DNA of 64,000 bases from Verrucomicrobia bacterium IMCC26134. GTDB lineage: Bacteria; Verrucomicrobiota; Verrucomicrobiia; Opitutales; Opitutaceae. The translations under genes and the position numbers were made by a program. Location: the NCBI GenBank assembly GCA_000972765.1, contig CP011265.1:2155501-2219500 (forward strand). The letters run 5' to 3'. The notes under the pieces were generated by a model that worked only from the letters and a program-made list of their open reading frames with translations, made no database searches and was not told the DNA's origin. Position 1 is the first letter of the stretch; each line of letters opens with the position of its first letter. Below, piece after piece: positions 55,087 through 63,746 of the stretch.

Positions 55087-57009
55087 ATGCTCTTCGCTAA
55101 GCCTGCATATTGTTCCGTCGCCAGACCCGCCGCCCTGTTCATCGGCCTGTGCGCTCTGTCATCCGCCACCTTCGCCGCATCCCCGGGGTGGCTAACCGCC
55201 CACGACGCCGAGATTAAACTTCTGGTTGCCGACATGTCCCTGGCCGAAAAAGCCGGCCAGATGACCCAGCCCGACGCCTCAGCCATCAAGGATCTTTCCG
55301 ACATCGAGACACTCGCACTTGGCTCAGTCTTGAGCGGCGGCAGCACCGATCCGGTCTCGGGGAATACCCTCGCCGACTGGACAACCCACGTCGCGCTGCT
55401 TGGCAGCCACGCGCTCAAAACCCGCCTCGCCATACCGCTCCTCTACGGCATCGATGCGGTCCACGGGCACAACAATGTCCTCGGTGCCGTGGTGTTCCCG
55501 CATAACATAGGCCTCGGCTGCACCCGCGACCCCGAGCTCGTGCAACGCGTGGCCGCCGTAACCGCCGCCGAAGTGCGGGCCACCGGCATACAGTGGACCT
55601 TCTCACCCTGCATAACCGTGCCAAGAGATCTCCGCTGGGGGCGCACCTACGAGGGCTTCTCAGAGGATCCCCTTGTGGTCGCCGCCTTGGGCGTGGCCGT
55701 TGTGCGCGGGCTCCAGGGCGACGCCCTGGCCGGCCCGACTGCCACCCTCGCCTGCGCAAAACATTTTATAGGAGATGGCGGCACCAGCTATGTGATCCAA
55801 AAGGGCAAGGGGCATCTCGACCAGGGCGACACACAGGTGGACGAGGCTACGCTCCGCGCCATCCACCTCGCCGGCTACCCCGTCGCGATCGACGCCGGCG
55901 TAGGCACCATCATGCCCTCTTACAGCAGTTGGAACGGCGTCAAATGCTCAGGCAACCGCGCCCTGCTCACCGATCTCCTGAAAAAAGAGCTGGGGTTCGA
56001 GGGCTTCCTGATCTCCGACTACAACGCCATCGACCAACTGCTTCCCGCCGCCACAACCAGTGCCGACAACACCCTCGCGAGCAATAATGCCTCGGGCCAG
56101 GTGCGCACCGAGCACTACAAAAAGTGCATCGAACTCTCTATCAACGCCGGCATGGACATGGTCATGGTCACGGGGCGTTACAAAGATTACATCCGGCAAC
56201 TCCAGGAGCTCGTTAACGAAGGTAAAATTCCCCTCTCCCGAATCGATGACGCCGTCACACGCATCCTGCGCGTGAAGTTCGCCCTCGGTCTGCGACCGCA
56301 CACGCCCGCGTTCCCTCCCGACGCAGCGCTTCAGCTTTCCTTCGGTTCGGCGGCTCATCGCGCCGTCGCCCGCGAAGCCGTCCAGAAATCCCTCGTCCTG
56401 CTAAAAAACAAGGCCGGGCTTCTCCCGCTCGCCCGAGCCGCGAAGCGCATCCATATCACAGGTCTTGGCTCCGACGATCTTGGCCGGCAGTGCGGTGGCT
56501 GGACCATAGATTGGCAGGGACGCCTAGGCCGGGTGACGCCCGGCGGCACCACGCTGCTCACCGCTTTACGCCAGGCCGCGGGTCCGGCCACCACGATCAC
56601 CACCTCGGCCGACACCACCGACGCCACTGGCGCGGACGTCGCCATCGTTGTCGTCGGCGAGTCACCTTATGCCGAAGGACACGGTGATCGCTCCAGTCTG
56701 GAACTATCCACCGAAGATACGGCAGCCGTCGCCGCCGCCCACGCCACAGGGGTGCCCGTGCTGGTCATTGTGCTGTCGGGTCGGCCGCTCATCCTGGGGG
56801 CCGTAGCCGATCAAGCAGCTGCGATCCTCGCCGCGTGGTTGCCTGGCACCGAGGGCGGTGGCGTCATCGACGTGCTCTACGGCGTAGTGCCGCCAACCGG
56901 CAAACTCTCCTTCACGTGGCCGCGAACCATGGAGCAACTTCCGCTCGGTCACAAAGCAGCCCGTCCTGAAAACCCGCTCTACGAACTTGGTCACGGCCTA
57001 GGCTACTGA
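55087..57009 (+). CDS. Glycoside hydrolase family 3 (beta-glucosidase-like), secreted
   Basis: A 640-residue enzyme that hydrolyses beta-linked glucose or related sugars from the non-reducing end. From the ATG at 55087 there is a signal peptide: [20 protein letters not shown] continuing to cleavage after [68 protein letters not shown] and the nucleophile region [13 protein letters not shown] (Asp) are GH3 signatures; [10 protein letters not shown] follows. The second, C-terminal (alpha/beta) domain from [19 protein letters not shown] ends with [12 protein letters not shown]. No fibronectin III domain is apparent. It would work in the periplasm or outside the cell. Confidence 0.9.
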   Translation: MLFAKPAYCSVARPAALFIGLCALSSATFAASPGWLTAHDAEIKLLVADMSLAEKAGQMTQPDASAIKDLSDIETLALGSVLSGGSTDPVSGNTLADWTTHVALLGSHALKTRLAIPLLYGIDAVHGHNNVLGAVVFPHNIGLGCTRDPELVQRVAAVTAAEVRATGIQWTFSPCITVPRDLRWGRTYEGFSEDPLVVAALGVAVVRGLQGDALAGPTATLACAKHFIGDGGTSYVIQKGKGHLDQGDTQVDEATLRAIHLAGYPVAIDAGVGTIMPSYSSWNGVKCSGNRALLTDLLKKELGFEGFLISDYNAIDQLLPAATTSADNTLASNNASGQVRTEHYKKCIELSINAGMDMVMVTGRYKDYIRQLQELVNEGKIPLSRIDDAVTRILRVKFALGLRPHTPAFPPDAALQLSFGSAAHRAVAREAVQKSLVLLKNKAGLLPLARAAKRIHITGLGSDDLGRQCGGWTIDWQGRLGRVTPGGTTLLTALRQAAGPATTITTSADTTDATGADVAIVVVGESPYAEGHGDRSSLELSTEDTAAVAAAHATGVPVLVIVLSGRPLILGAVADQAAAILAAWLPGTEGGGVIDVLYGVVPPTGKLSFTWPRTMEQLPLGHKAARPENPLYELGHGLGY

Positions 57010-57045
57010 GGCAAAGGTCTTCTAGCAGCACGTGACTGTTCCCCT

Positions 57046-57075
57046 GTTTTTGCATCCGTCACCTGATGCAAAAAC
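57046..57075. repeat. Perfect 11-bp inverted repeat between convergent genes
   Basis: GTTTTTGCATC (57046-57056) and GATGCAAAAAC (57065-57075) around CGTCACCT. It lies between the convergent GH3 and pectate lyase genes. The stem is followed by A-tracts on both strands rather than a T-run, so it is an imperfect bidirectional terminator at best. Confidence 0.6.
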
Positions 57076-57084
57076 GACGCAGTC

Positions 57085-58506
57085 CTAGACCTTGCCGCGC
57101 TTGCGTTTCGGGGTCACAACCACTCCGGAATCGTCCGGTTTTGTCTTCATCAGCTCAGGTTGCGTGAGGCCGTTAAGGTAAAGTTCCAGCTCGGAGTAGC
57201 TGGATGCAGTAATGCGGGCGCCATCGGCCGGGTTTTTCAGATCGAGCTTATGGGCGGTTTCCCAGGAGTCTGGCATGCCATCGCGGTCGGTATCCAGCGG
57301 AACCGTGCCGCCTATGACGGCCCCTTGGCCACCGACAAGGGCTTCGCCACGATCGTCGGTATGCGGCACGCAGGCCCCCTTGGTCCCGAGCGAGTTGAGT
57401 TCTGCGATCAGGCGGCGATCCACCGCGTCGCGTCGCAGCGAACAGCCCGCACCGGCCGCCACCGTAGCGAAGGCGTCGGCGGCGGACTGCACCGTCACCG
57501 GGATCTCGGCGTGCATCGAGACGCGACCAAGGAAGGTCGGCAGGGAGTATTTTTCCGACCCCTTCATGGGTTTGGCTTCGTGAAAATCCGCATTGGCCAC
57601 GATATGACCGTTCAGCTTTCCGTCGCGGTCGAGGTCCACGATATTATCGCTCTGATAGACGTGGTCGGTGGTGGTGAATTGACCGGCAAAATTATTATTT
57701 GAAGAAGGTCCCTTGATGAAGGTGTTGCCGACCACGTCTAGAAGGTGAACCGCGCCGGAATGCCCGCCGCACAGGCCGGTGCCTCCCCAATTGTAGACCA
57801 CGTTGTTGATGTATTCCACGGTCCCCTTGGCCTTCGGATTACGGCTCTCATTGCTCATCCAGAGATTATGACTGAGCGTGATGTTTTCCACGCTGTCGAT
57901 CAGTGCGCCGAAGCTCTGGGGATGAATGGCCTCCGCCATAATGCAGTGCTGCACCGTGATGTCTTTGCTGCCGACGGTGATTCCAAGATTATCCCAGCGG
58001 CCCCACTCGATGGAGCAGTGGTCGATGATTACACGCTCGGCTTTGCTCATGCCCAGCGGCTTCTTTCCGCGGTCGCTGACCATGCCACCGCGCAGACGGA
58101 GGTAGCGGACGATGATATTGGAATGCTCGCTCAATGAAAGACTGCCACCAAAGAGGCAGATACCCTCGCCTGGAGCGGTTTGTCCGGCGATGGTGAGATT
58201 GTTCTCCGCGGACACGTTGGACTTGAGCGTGATAACACCGCCCACGTCGAACACCACCGTGCGCCCGGGCTGGCTCACCGCGTCGCGAAAAGAGCCCGGA
58301 CCGGCGTCATCCAACGTGGTCACATGATATACCTCGCCACTCCGACCGCCAGATACTCTGGCGCCAAACCCTTCGGCACCTGGAAATGCTGGGATGGTCG
58401 GTATCAAAACAGGCTCTGCGGCGAATAACGGTCGCAGGCATGCGATAGACACGAGGACACATAGAGTCAGAACACGGGGTAACGGATGGGGCATCGCCAG
58501 ATACAT
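57085..58506 (-). CDS. Secreted pectate lyase (polysaccharide lyase family 1)
   Basis: Cleaves pectate by beta-elimination with Ca2+. From the ATG at 58506 the protein has 473 residues (58494 is an alternative start). A signal peptide (LPRVLTLCVLVSIACLRPLF) precedes AFPGAEGFGARVSGG, the typical PL1 start. The parallel beta-helix carries RYLRLRGGMV, IIDHCSIEWGRWDN, ITLSHNLWMSNESRNPKAKG (Lys/Arg and Asp loops) and VEYINNVVYNWGG. DTDRDGMPDSWE near the C-terminus is a thrombospondin type 3-like Ca2+-binding motif, a hallmark of secreted Verrucomicrobiota and Bacteroidota enzymes. The tail KPDDSGVVVTPKRKRGKV is very basic and may not be a sorting signal. Confidence 0.9.
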   Translation of the reverse strand: MYLAMPHPLPRVLTLCVLVSIACLRPLFAAEPVLIPTIPAFPGAEGFGARVSGGRSGEVYHVTTLDDAGPGSFRDAVSQPGRTVVFDVGGVITLKSNVSAENNLTIAGQTAPGEGICLFGGSLSLSEHSNIIVRYLRLRGGMVSDRGKKPLGMSKAERVIIDHCSIEWGRWDNLGITVGSKDITVQHCIMAEAIHPQSFGALIDSVENITLSHNLWMSNESRNPKAKGTVEYINNVVYNWGGTGLCGGHSGAVHLLDVVGNTFIKGPSSNNNFAGQFTTTDHVYQSDNIVDLDRDGKLNGHIVANADFHEAKPMKGSEKYSLPTFLGRVSMHAEIPVTVQSAADAFATVAAGAGCSLRRDAVDRRLIAELNSLGTKGACVPHTDDRGEALVGGQGAVIGGTVPLDTDRDGMPDSWETAHKLDLKNPADGARITASSYSELELYLNGLTQPELMKTKPDDSGVVVTPKRKRGKV

Positions 58507-58558
58507 CCCGCACGAAAGGTCACGGTCAACCTCCATACGGGCTAACGCGGTTTGCGCT

Positions 58559-59125
58559 TCACGCGTAGTCGTAAAGCTGCGGATCGCGGCGCGGCGCGGC
58601 GGCGCGGCGAAGTTTGTAACGCATACGCGCCTCCTTGAGGAGGGCTTCGTTTTGGGCGTCGGGCGGACCGCCGGGCGACTCGCCGTAAGGGTCTTGCTCG
58701 CCACCTTCACTGCAGGAGTCACCGCCGCCGAGTTTTTCGTCAAGAGCTTCGGGATCGGTCCCTTCCTCCAGTTTGCGAACGACCTCCTCCATCTCACCGT
58801 CCAGTTTCTCGCCGGTCAGCTCCGCCATACGGCGCATCATGCGTCCCATCGCGCGAGGGTCGTTTTCATCAACCGAAGAAAATTCTTTCTCCATGGCCTG
58901 CATCGCGGCTTCCGTGCGAGAGTCGTCACCGCCGCCATCCGCGCCCGGCACGGTGGTGGAGGGCTCGGCGGCGCGGCCGGTGAAGGCGAATTGCGACACC
59001 GTTTTTTGCAGCGTCCACTTGGGGTTGTCCGGACACTTTGGAAGAAGTTTTCCCTGCGTCAGGGTCTTGGCGTAGAACTGGTAGATCGTGTGGTTGTGCG
59101 AACAATAATACTCGTAGATCGGCAT
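58559..59125 (-). CDS. FmdB-like zinc-ribbon protein
   Basis: From the ATG at 59125 it has 188 residues and begins MPIYEYYCSHNHTIYQFYAK, matching FmdB regulatory domains in start and length of the ribbon, although only the first Cys of the usual CxxC pairs is clear (C at 8, and KCPDNPKW with a second Cys). The rest is helical and charged (AMQAMEKEFSSVDENDPRAM; GRMMRRMAELTGEKLD) with an acidic and Gly-rich part near the end. Function is unknown. It is 23 bases from dinB on the same strand. Confidence 0.6.
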   Translation of the reverse strand: MPIYEYYCSHNHTIYQFYAKTLTQGKLLPKCPDNPKWTLQKTVSQFAFTGRAAEPSTTVPGADGGGDDSRTEAAMQAMEKEFSSVDENDPRAMGRMMRRMAELTGEKLDGEMEEVVRKLEEGTDPEALDEKLGGGDSCSEGGEQDPYGESPGGPPDAQNEALLKEARMRYKLRRAAAPRRDPQLYDYA

Positions 59126-59147
59126 GTGGTAAAAATGTGCTATTTCT

Positions 59148-60338
59148 TCACTCGTGTCCATCCGTGCCGCGGCGGATTTGGTGGCCATATTTCACCTTTG
59201 CGCCGGAGGCGGTGCGGTTGAGTAGATCGAGCACGGAGGCAAGTTTCCTGCGCTTGGTATCGGCCTCGTTTTCAATCGAGAATAGATCAAGCTGCCTCGC
59301 AGGTTCCTCTATGCCGGAGAAGCGCACGCTGACCAAACGCAAGGCGCTCCGGCGCGTCCAGGCCTTGCGCAGCAGCGGGGCGACCAGCGGGTAAAAAGGC
59401 ATCTCCAGGTCGCTCGCCTCGGCAAGACTGCGTCCCGCGCTCTCTTGAGAAAAATCCCCGTAACGCACTTTCACCGTCATGGTGCGTGCGCGTTTTCCAT
59501 CCGTTCTGATCTGCGGCATGAGTTCATCGATCATACCCTTGGCGATGCGTTCAATTTCAGCGGGGTCGGCGATATCCGCGGCAAAGGTTTCCTGCTGCGA
59601 GTAGCTCTTGGCGTCGTCGTGGTCCACCTCGACAGGTCGGTCATCTTCACCTCGCGCACTGGAGACCACAGAACGCCAGTCGCGACCGAAAATCGAGGCG
59701 AGATCGTCCTCAGGTCGCTTCGCAATGTCGCTTATGAAGGCAAGGCCTCGCTCCTTCAACGCGGCCTCGGTCTTGGCGCCGATTCCGGGGAGTTTACCAA
59801 TATCGAGCGGGGCTAGAAAGGCGGTCTCGGTGCCGGACGGCACCACGACAAAGCCGCGCGGCTTGCGCAGCTTGCTCGCGATTTGGGAAACGAGTTTATT
59901 GCGCGCGATTCCCATGGAAACCGGGATGCCCAGTTCATCCCAGATGCGGCGCTGCAAGCCGCGGACCGCCACCTCGAGTTGAACATCATCGGAATAACCA
60001 CATGGTCCGAGATCGAGGTAACCCTCGTCGATCGAGTTGCGTTGCACGAGCGGCGTAAGCGTTTCGCAAAGGGCGAACATCTTGCGCGAGATAATCCCGT
60101 AAAGCCCCGTGGTATGCGGGAGCAGGATCAAGTCGGGACACACACGAAGGGCCCGGGTAGTCGGCATGGGCGTATAAACACCGCACGCCCTGGCCTCGTA
60201 ACTGGCGGATGATATGATGCCGCGTTCGCGTCCGCCCACCGCACACTTGGTGCCGCGCAGCTCAGGTTTCGATGCGAGCTCGCATGAAACGAAAAACGCA
60301 TCGGCATCAAGGTGGACGATGGTGGTGGTCGCAGGCAT
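59148..60338 (-). CDS. dinB: DNA polymerase IV (Y family)
   Basis: Low-fidelity translesion polymerase. The 396-residue protein has HLDADAFFVSCELASKPEL (motif I with metal-binding Asp), VYTPMPTTRALRVCPDLILL, SIDEGYLDLG (motif III; DE catalytic pair), VSMGIARNKLVSQIASKLR and LPGIGAKTEAALKERG (HhH), as in DinB. The C-terminal little finger ends with LRLVSVRFSGIEEPARQLDLF, but the final beta-clamp binding motif (QLxLF-like QLDLF) is present in that segment. An HU-like gene order is not seen; it is 9 bases from the GT4 gene. Confidence 0.93.
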   Translation of the reverse strand: MPATTTIVHLDADAFFVSCELASKPELRGTKCAVGGRERGIISSASYEARACGVYTPMPTTRALRVCPDLILLPHTTGLYGIISRKMFALCETLTPLVQRNSIDEGYLDLGPCGYSDDVQLEVAVRGLQRRIWDELGIPVSMGIARNKLVSQIASKLRKPRGFVVVPSGTETAFLAPLDIGKLPGIGAKTEAALKERGLAFISDIAKRPEDDLASIFGRDWRSVVSSARGEDDRPVEVDHDDAKSYSQQETFAADIADPAEIERIAKGMIDELMPQIRTDGKRARTMTVKVRYGDFSQESAGRSLAEASDLEMPFYPLVAPLLRKAWTRRSALRLVSVRFSGIEEPARQLDLFSIENEADTKRRKLASVLDLLNRTASGAKVKYGHQIRRGTDGHE

Positions 60339-60346
60339 GGCGGCTC

Positions 60347-61564
60347 TCAGCCTCCGGCGCGGGGTAGATGGAGGCGATAGAGGTCGGCCAAACGACTGGC
60401 GTTATGACTGGCGTTGAAGTTCACCTCGACCCAGGCACGGGCGGCGCGGCGTAGCCGCTCCGCTAGCACATCGTCATCCCGCAACTCGCGAAGGCACTCC
60501 ACCCATTGCTCGGGACGATCCGGTGCGATCACCCGCCCCGTCACGCCATCCGTGATCGCCTCGGTTGTCGCCGCGGCGGGAGACGTCACCACAAGCACTC
60601 CGGCCGCCATCGCCTCAGGGATGACATTGGGCAGGCCGTCGCGGTCGCCATCCGGCGCGACGACCCCGGTGTGCAGGAGCACATCAGCCCACGCCCGCAA
60701 CTCGGCCACCCCGGACTGCGGCACGTGACCGAGGAAAATCACATCGGAACCCACCCCAAGTTTGCCCGCGAGTTTCTCAAGTTCGGCGCGCAGCGGGCCC
60801 GCACCGGCTAGACGCGCCTCGAAGGCGATGCCGGCGCTCCGCAGCGCGGCGTAAATACGGAGCTGGTGTTCCAGTCCCTTCTTCGGCACGAGACGCGCGA
60901 CGCAGAGCAGGCGCAAGGGCGTGCGCACCGGCCGCAACGGCCTCAATGCCGGCCACTCGCCGAGTCCGCGCCGGATGACATGGATGCGGGCATCTTCGAG
61001 GCCCTTGAGCAACAAAGTCCGCCGCCCCATCTCGGTCGAGGTATGGATGAAAAGCGCGGTGAAAAGCTTTTCACGCAACCAGCCGTCACCGCCGTCTTGA
61101 TACAGGTCATAGGCATGGCCCGCCGCGCTGTAAGCATGACCATCGATGCGCCAGAGCAGCCAGGCGGCGGCGGCGGGTCCCCCGCCCCATACAGCGTGGA
61201 TATGAGCCGGGCGCTCGCGTCGAAAATGCGCAGCGTAAACTAGCGCGAAACCGAGCCCGAGCAGATTCTCAAACAGGTTTAACGCCGACGGCGGAAGACG
61301 GCGGACCACCCCCCGCATGAGTTCGCCGATGACGCGCGGATGGCACACCCACAGCCAGGGCAACCACCAGAGGAGAGTCAGCAGTTTCCACTTTTTAAAA
61401 GTTGTGACGGGCCGGCCCTGGAACTCCCCTCCCCCGCCCCACATCGAGTAGAGCCGCAACTCGACTCCGAGCCCCAGCAAGCCGGCCACCTCGCGTTGGA
61501 GGAAAGTTTCCGTAGGCTTCGGAAACGTGGTGAAAACATACGCGATGGACGGACGGGGCGGCAT
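60347..61564 (-). CDS. Glycosyltransferase family 4
   Basis: From the ATG at 61564 (MPPRPSIAYVFTTFPKPTET) the protein has 405 residues. The N-terminal domain has FTTFPKPTETFLQREVAGL, a pattern of GT4 colanic/exopolysaccharide enzymes, and HAVWGGGPAAAAWLL. The C-terminal domain has RLLCVARLVPKKGLEHQL, and the donor part DGDRDGLPNVIPEAMAAGV carries the Glu of E-x7-E. It is part of the minus-strand set with SDR and ketosynthase, suggesting glycosylation of a lipid or polyketide-like product. Confidence 0.82.
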   Translation of the reverse strand: MPPRPSIAYVFTTFPKPTETFLQREVAGLLGLGVELRLYSMWGGGGEFQGRPVTTFKKWKLLTLLWWLPWLWVCHPRVIGELMRGVVRRLPPSALNLFENLLGLGFALVYAAHFRRERPAHIHAVWGGGPAAAAWLLWRIDGHAYSAAGHAYDLYQDGGDGWLREKLFTALFIHTSTEMGRRTLLLKGLEDARIHVIRRGLGEWPALRPLRPVRTPLRLLCVARLVPKKGLEHQLRIYAALRSAGIAFEARLAGAGPLRAELEKLAGKLGVGSDVIFLGHVPQSGVAELRAWADVLLHTGVVAPDGDRDGLPNVIPEAMAAGVLVVTSPAAATTEAITDGVTGRVIAPDRPEQWVECLRELRDDDVLAERLRRAARAWVEVNFNASHNASRLADLYRLHLPRAGG

Positions 61565-61591
61565 ACGGGCGGGGCAGACTCGCAAGTGGCT

Positions 61592-62422
61592 TCAACGCAG
61601 ATCGAAGTAACGGGCATGCAGGGCAAGTTTCCACGACCAAGGTGCGATACGAGCAAGTGCCGGGGCGAAGCGCGTCTGGAAAAACGAGCCCGTGCGAACG
61701 AAGCCGGAACGTCCTCGGCGAATGGCCCGTAGCAGGTCCGCCACCGCGCGCTCAGGCGGCGGCGCGATATCCAGGTTGCGGCCGAGGCGACGCCAGACAC
61801 GGTCGAACCGGGGCTCGTCGGCACCGGGGTCGCGGGTGGCGACACGATTAAAATCCGTGCGGAAATCACCGGGCCTGAAATCGATGACCGACACCCCGGT
61901 GCCGTGCACCTCATAGGCGATAGTCTCGCTCCAGGCGGAGAGACCGGCCTTGGCGACATTATAGCCGCTCATATAGGGCAGCGGAAACTCCACCGCGAGA
62001 GAGCTGACATTAACGATCGAGCCTGAGTCACGCGCCTGTAAATCTCGCAAGCCGAGCCGGGCCAGGCGCAAAGTGGCCTGCAGCATATCTTCGATCTGAC
62101 GGTGCCACAGCCCGGCGACGGCGCGAGCGGCGTCAGCGAAAACGCCATAGCGGGCTTGGTTGATGATCAGCGCGAAACCACCCGCTTCGCCCGAGGCACG
62201 CGCATAGGCGGCCTCGGCTGCGTCCCCATCGGAAAGGTCCAGTGCGACCGCCGTGAAACCATCGCGTCCCGCAAACGGAGCGGGTCGGGAGACATCACGC
62301 GCAGTGCCCCAGACGCGCACCCCAGCCGCGAGCAGGCCCTCGGCGAAAGCGCGCCCCAGGCCGGCGCTGACAACGGTGATGAACGCGGTTGGGTATCGCG
62401 ATGCGAGCAGTTCAGACGGCAT
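61592..62422 (-). CDS. Short-chain dehydrogenase/reductase (unusual nucleotide motif)
   Basis: A 276-residue SDR from the ATG at 62422 (MPSELLASRYPTAFITVVSA). The catalytic triad region shows IVNVSSLAVEFPLPYMSGYN with Ser and Tyr, and YNVAKAGL for the Tyr-x3-Lys. The Rossmann motif, usually TGxxxGxG, reads TVVSAGLGRAFAE, so Val stands for the first Gly. VWGTARDVSRPAP suggests NADP preference through the Arg. It lies 14 bases from the ketosynthase stop codon, so one operon is likely. In this set a ketoreductase role is plausible. Confidence 0.78.
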   Translation of the reverse strand: MPSELLASRYPTAFITVVSAGLGRAFAEGLLAAGVRVWGTARDVSRPAPFAGRDGFTAVALDLSDGDAAEAAYARASGEAGGFALIINQARYGVFADAARAVAGLWHRQIEDMLQATLRLARLGLRDLQARDSGSIVNVSSLAVEFPLPYMSGYNVAKAGLSAWSETIAYEVHGTGVSVIDFRPGDFRTDFNRVATRDPGADEPRFDRVWRRLGRNLDIAPPPERAVADLLRAIRRGRSGFVRTGSFFQTRFAPALARIAPWSWKLALHARYFDLR

Positions 62423-62436
62423 TGATAAGGAATCGG

Positions 62437-63699
62437 TCAAGCTACGCGACGCAGGGCCACACAGACGTTGGCCCCGCCGAATCCACTGCTGTTGTTTAAA
62501 ACGATGGCGGGAGCGACTGAGGAGGTGGTGCGCACGATATTGAGCCCGGCGCACTCGGGATCGAGTTCGCTGATGTGCGCGGACCCTGGCGTAAAACCAC
62601 TGCGGATCGCCAGCGCACAAAATGCAGACTCCATCGCACCGGCGAGAGAAAGACCGTGGCCGGTGAGGGCTTTGGTGCTGCTCACGGCGACGCGCGAGGC
62701 GTGCTCCCCGAGCACGGCGCGAAGGGCTCTGCATTCGGAAACATCGCCAATGGGAGTGGAGGTGGCGTGAGCGTTGATGTAATCGATCTGGGCTGCTTTG
62801 AGGCCCGAATCGGTCAGGGCGCGCCGCATGGCTTGGGCGAGACCGAGGCCCTCCGGATGGGAAATGGCTACGTTATGGCCATCCGAGGCCTGACCCCAGC
62901 CGAGCACCTCGGCATAGGGCGTGACTCCACGCCGCATCACCTCCGCTTCGCTCTCCAGAACGAGCACGGCGCCGCCGCCGGTTCCGACAAAACCATCGCG
63001 GCCCTTGTCGAACGGGCGTGAAGCGGTCTCGGGATCGGGATTGAGGGACAGGGCGCGCATGGAGGCAAAAGGCAGGATGGTATCGGCGTCGCCATCTTCG
63101 GCACCGACCACAAACATGCGTTTTTGCCGTCCCCATTTGATTTCATCGCAGGCGAAACCCAGCGCATGGGCAGAGGAAGCGCAGGCGGAGGAGAAGCCGG
63201 TCGAGGCCCCTTTGATTTTAAACTGAGCGACGAGGTTGAACTGCACCGTGCCGGCGATGCTGGCGACCACGCCCAAGGGAGGGCAGCGCATCGGACCGAG
63301 CTCGTGGAGGCGGTTGAGATACCGCGTCATGATACCGGGCGAACCGGCCGACGCGGCGTAGAGGCCGGTATCTTCATTGGAGACATCTTCCGGCTGGAGG
63401 CGGGCGTCAGCCACAGCCTGCTGCATCGCGCAAAGGGCATAGAGGGCGTTGGGGCCGAGGCTGCGCAAGACCTCGCGCTTCACGTAGTAGGGAGCGGGGA
63501 TGGTCCAGTCTTCGGCATCAGGTGCGGAGGTCGTGAACTCGCGCACCGGCGCGGCAACTTTGACCGGAATGCTATCCTTTTGAAAGGGCGGATAGGTAAT
63601 GAGGCCGTGCCGCAGTTCGCGCAGGCTCGTCTCCACGCAAGAGGCATCGTTGCCAATACTGGTTATGAAACCAAGGCCGGTGATAAATACTCGGGACAT
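62437..63699 (-). CDS. Beta-ketoacyl-ACP synthase (KAS II/FabF-like)
   Basis: A condensing enzyme that joins malonyl-ACP to an acyl chain. From the ATG at 63699 (MSRVFITGLGFITSIGNDA) it has 420 residues. The catalytic Cys is in GFSSACASSAHALGFA and the His residues in NAHATSTPIGD and SSTKALTGHGLSLAGA. GGGAVLVLESEAEVMRRG and NNSSGFGGANVCVAL complete the fold. The first thiolase domain is divergent from classical FabF (LRELRHGLITYPPFQKD). With the SDR and the partial dehydratase beside it, it seems to belong to a dedicated acyl-chain pathway rather than central fatty acid synthesis. An ATG at 63717 would add six residues. Confidence 0.88.
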   Translation of the reverse strand: MSRVFITGLGFITSIGNDASCVETSLRELRHGLITYPPFQKDSIPVKVAAPVREFTTSAPDAEDWTIPAPYYVKREVLRSLGPNALYALCAMQQAVADARLQPEDVSNEDTGLYAASAGSPGIMTRYLNRLHELGPMRCPPLGVVASIAGTVQFNLVAQFKIKGASTGFSSACASSAHALGFACDEIKWGRQKRMFVVGAEDGDADTILPFASMRALSLNPDPETASRPFDKGRDGFVGTGGGAVLVLESEAEVMRRGVTPYAEVLGWGQASDGHNVAISHPEGLGLAQAMRRALTDSGLKAAQIDYINAHATSTPIGDVSECRALRAVLGEHASRVAVSSTKALTGHGLSLAGAMESAFCALAIRSGFTPGSAHISELDPECAGLNIVRTTSSVAPAIVLNNSSGFGGANVCVALRRVA

Positions 63700-63746
63700 G
63701 TGGCAAACCCCAACCATAACGCCGCCATCGCGCGCACCGCAAGGTT

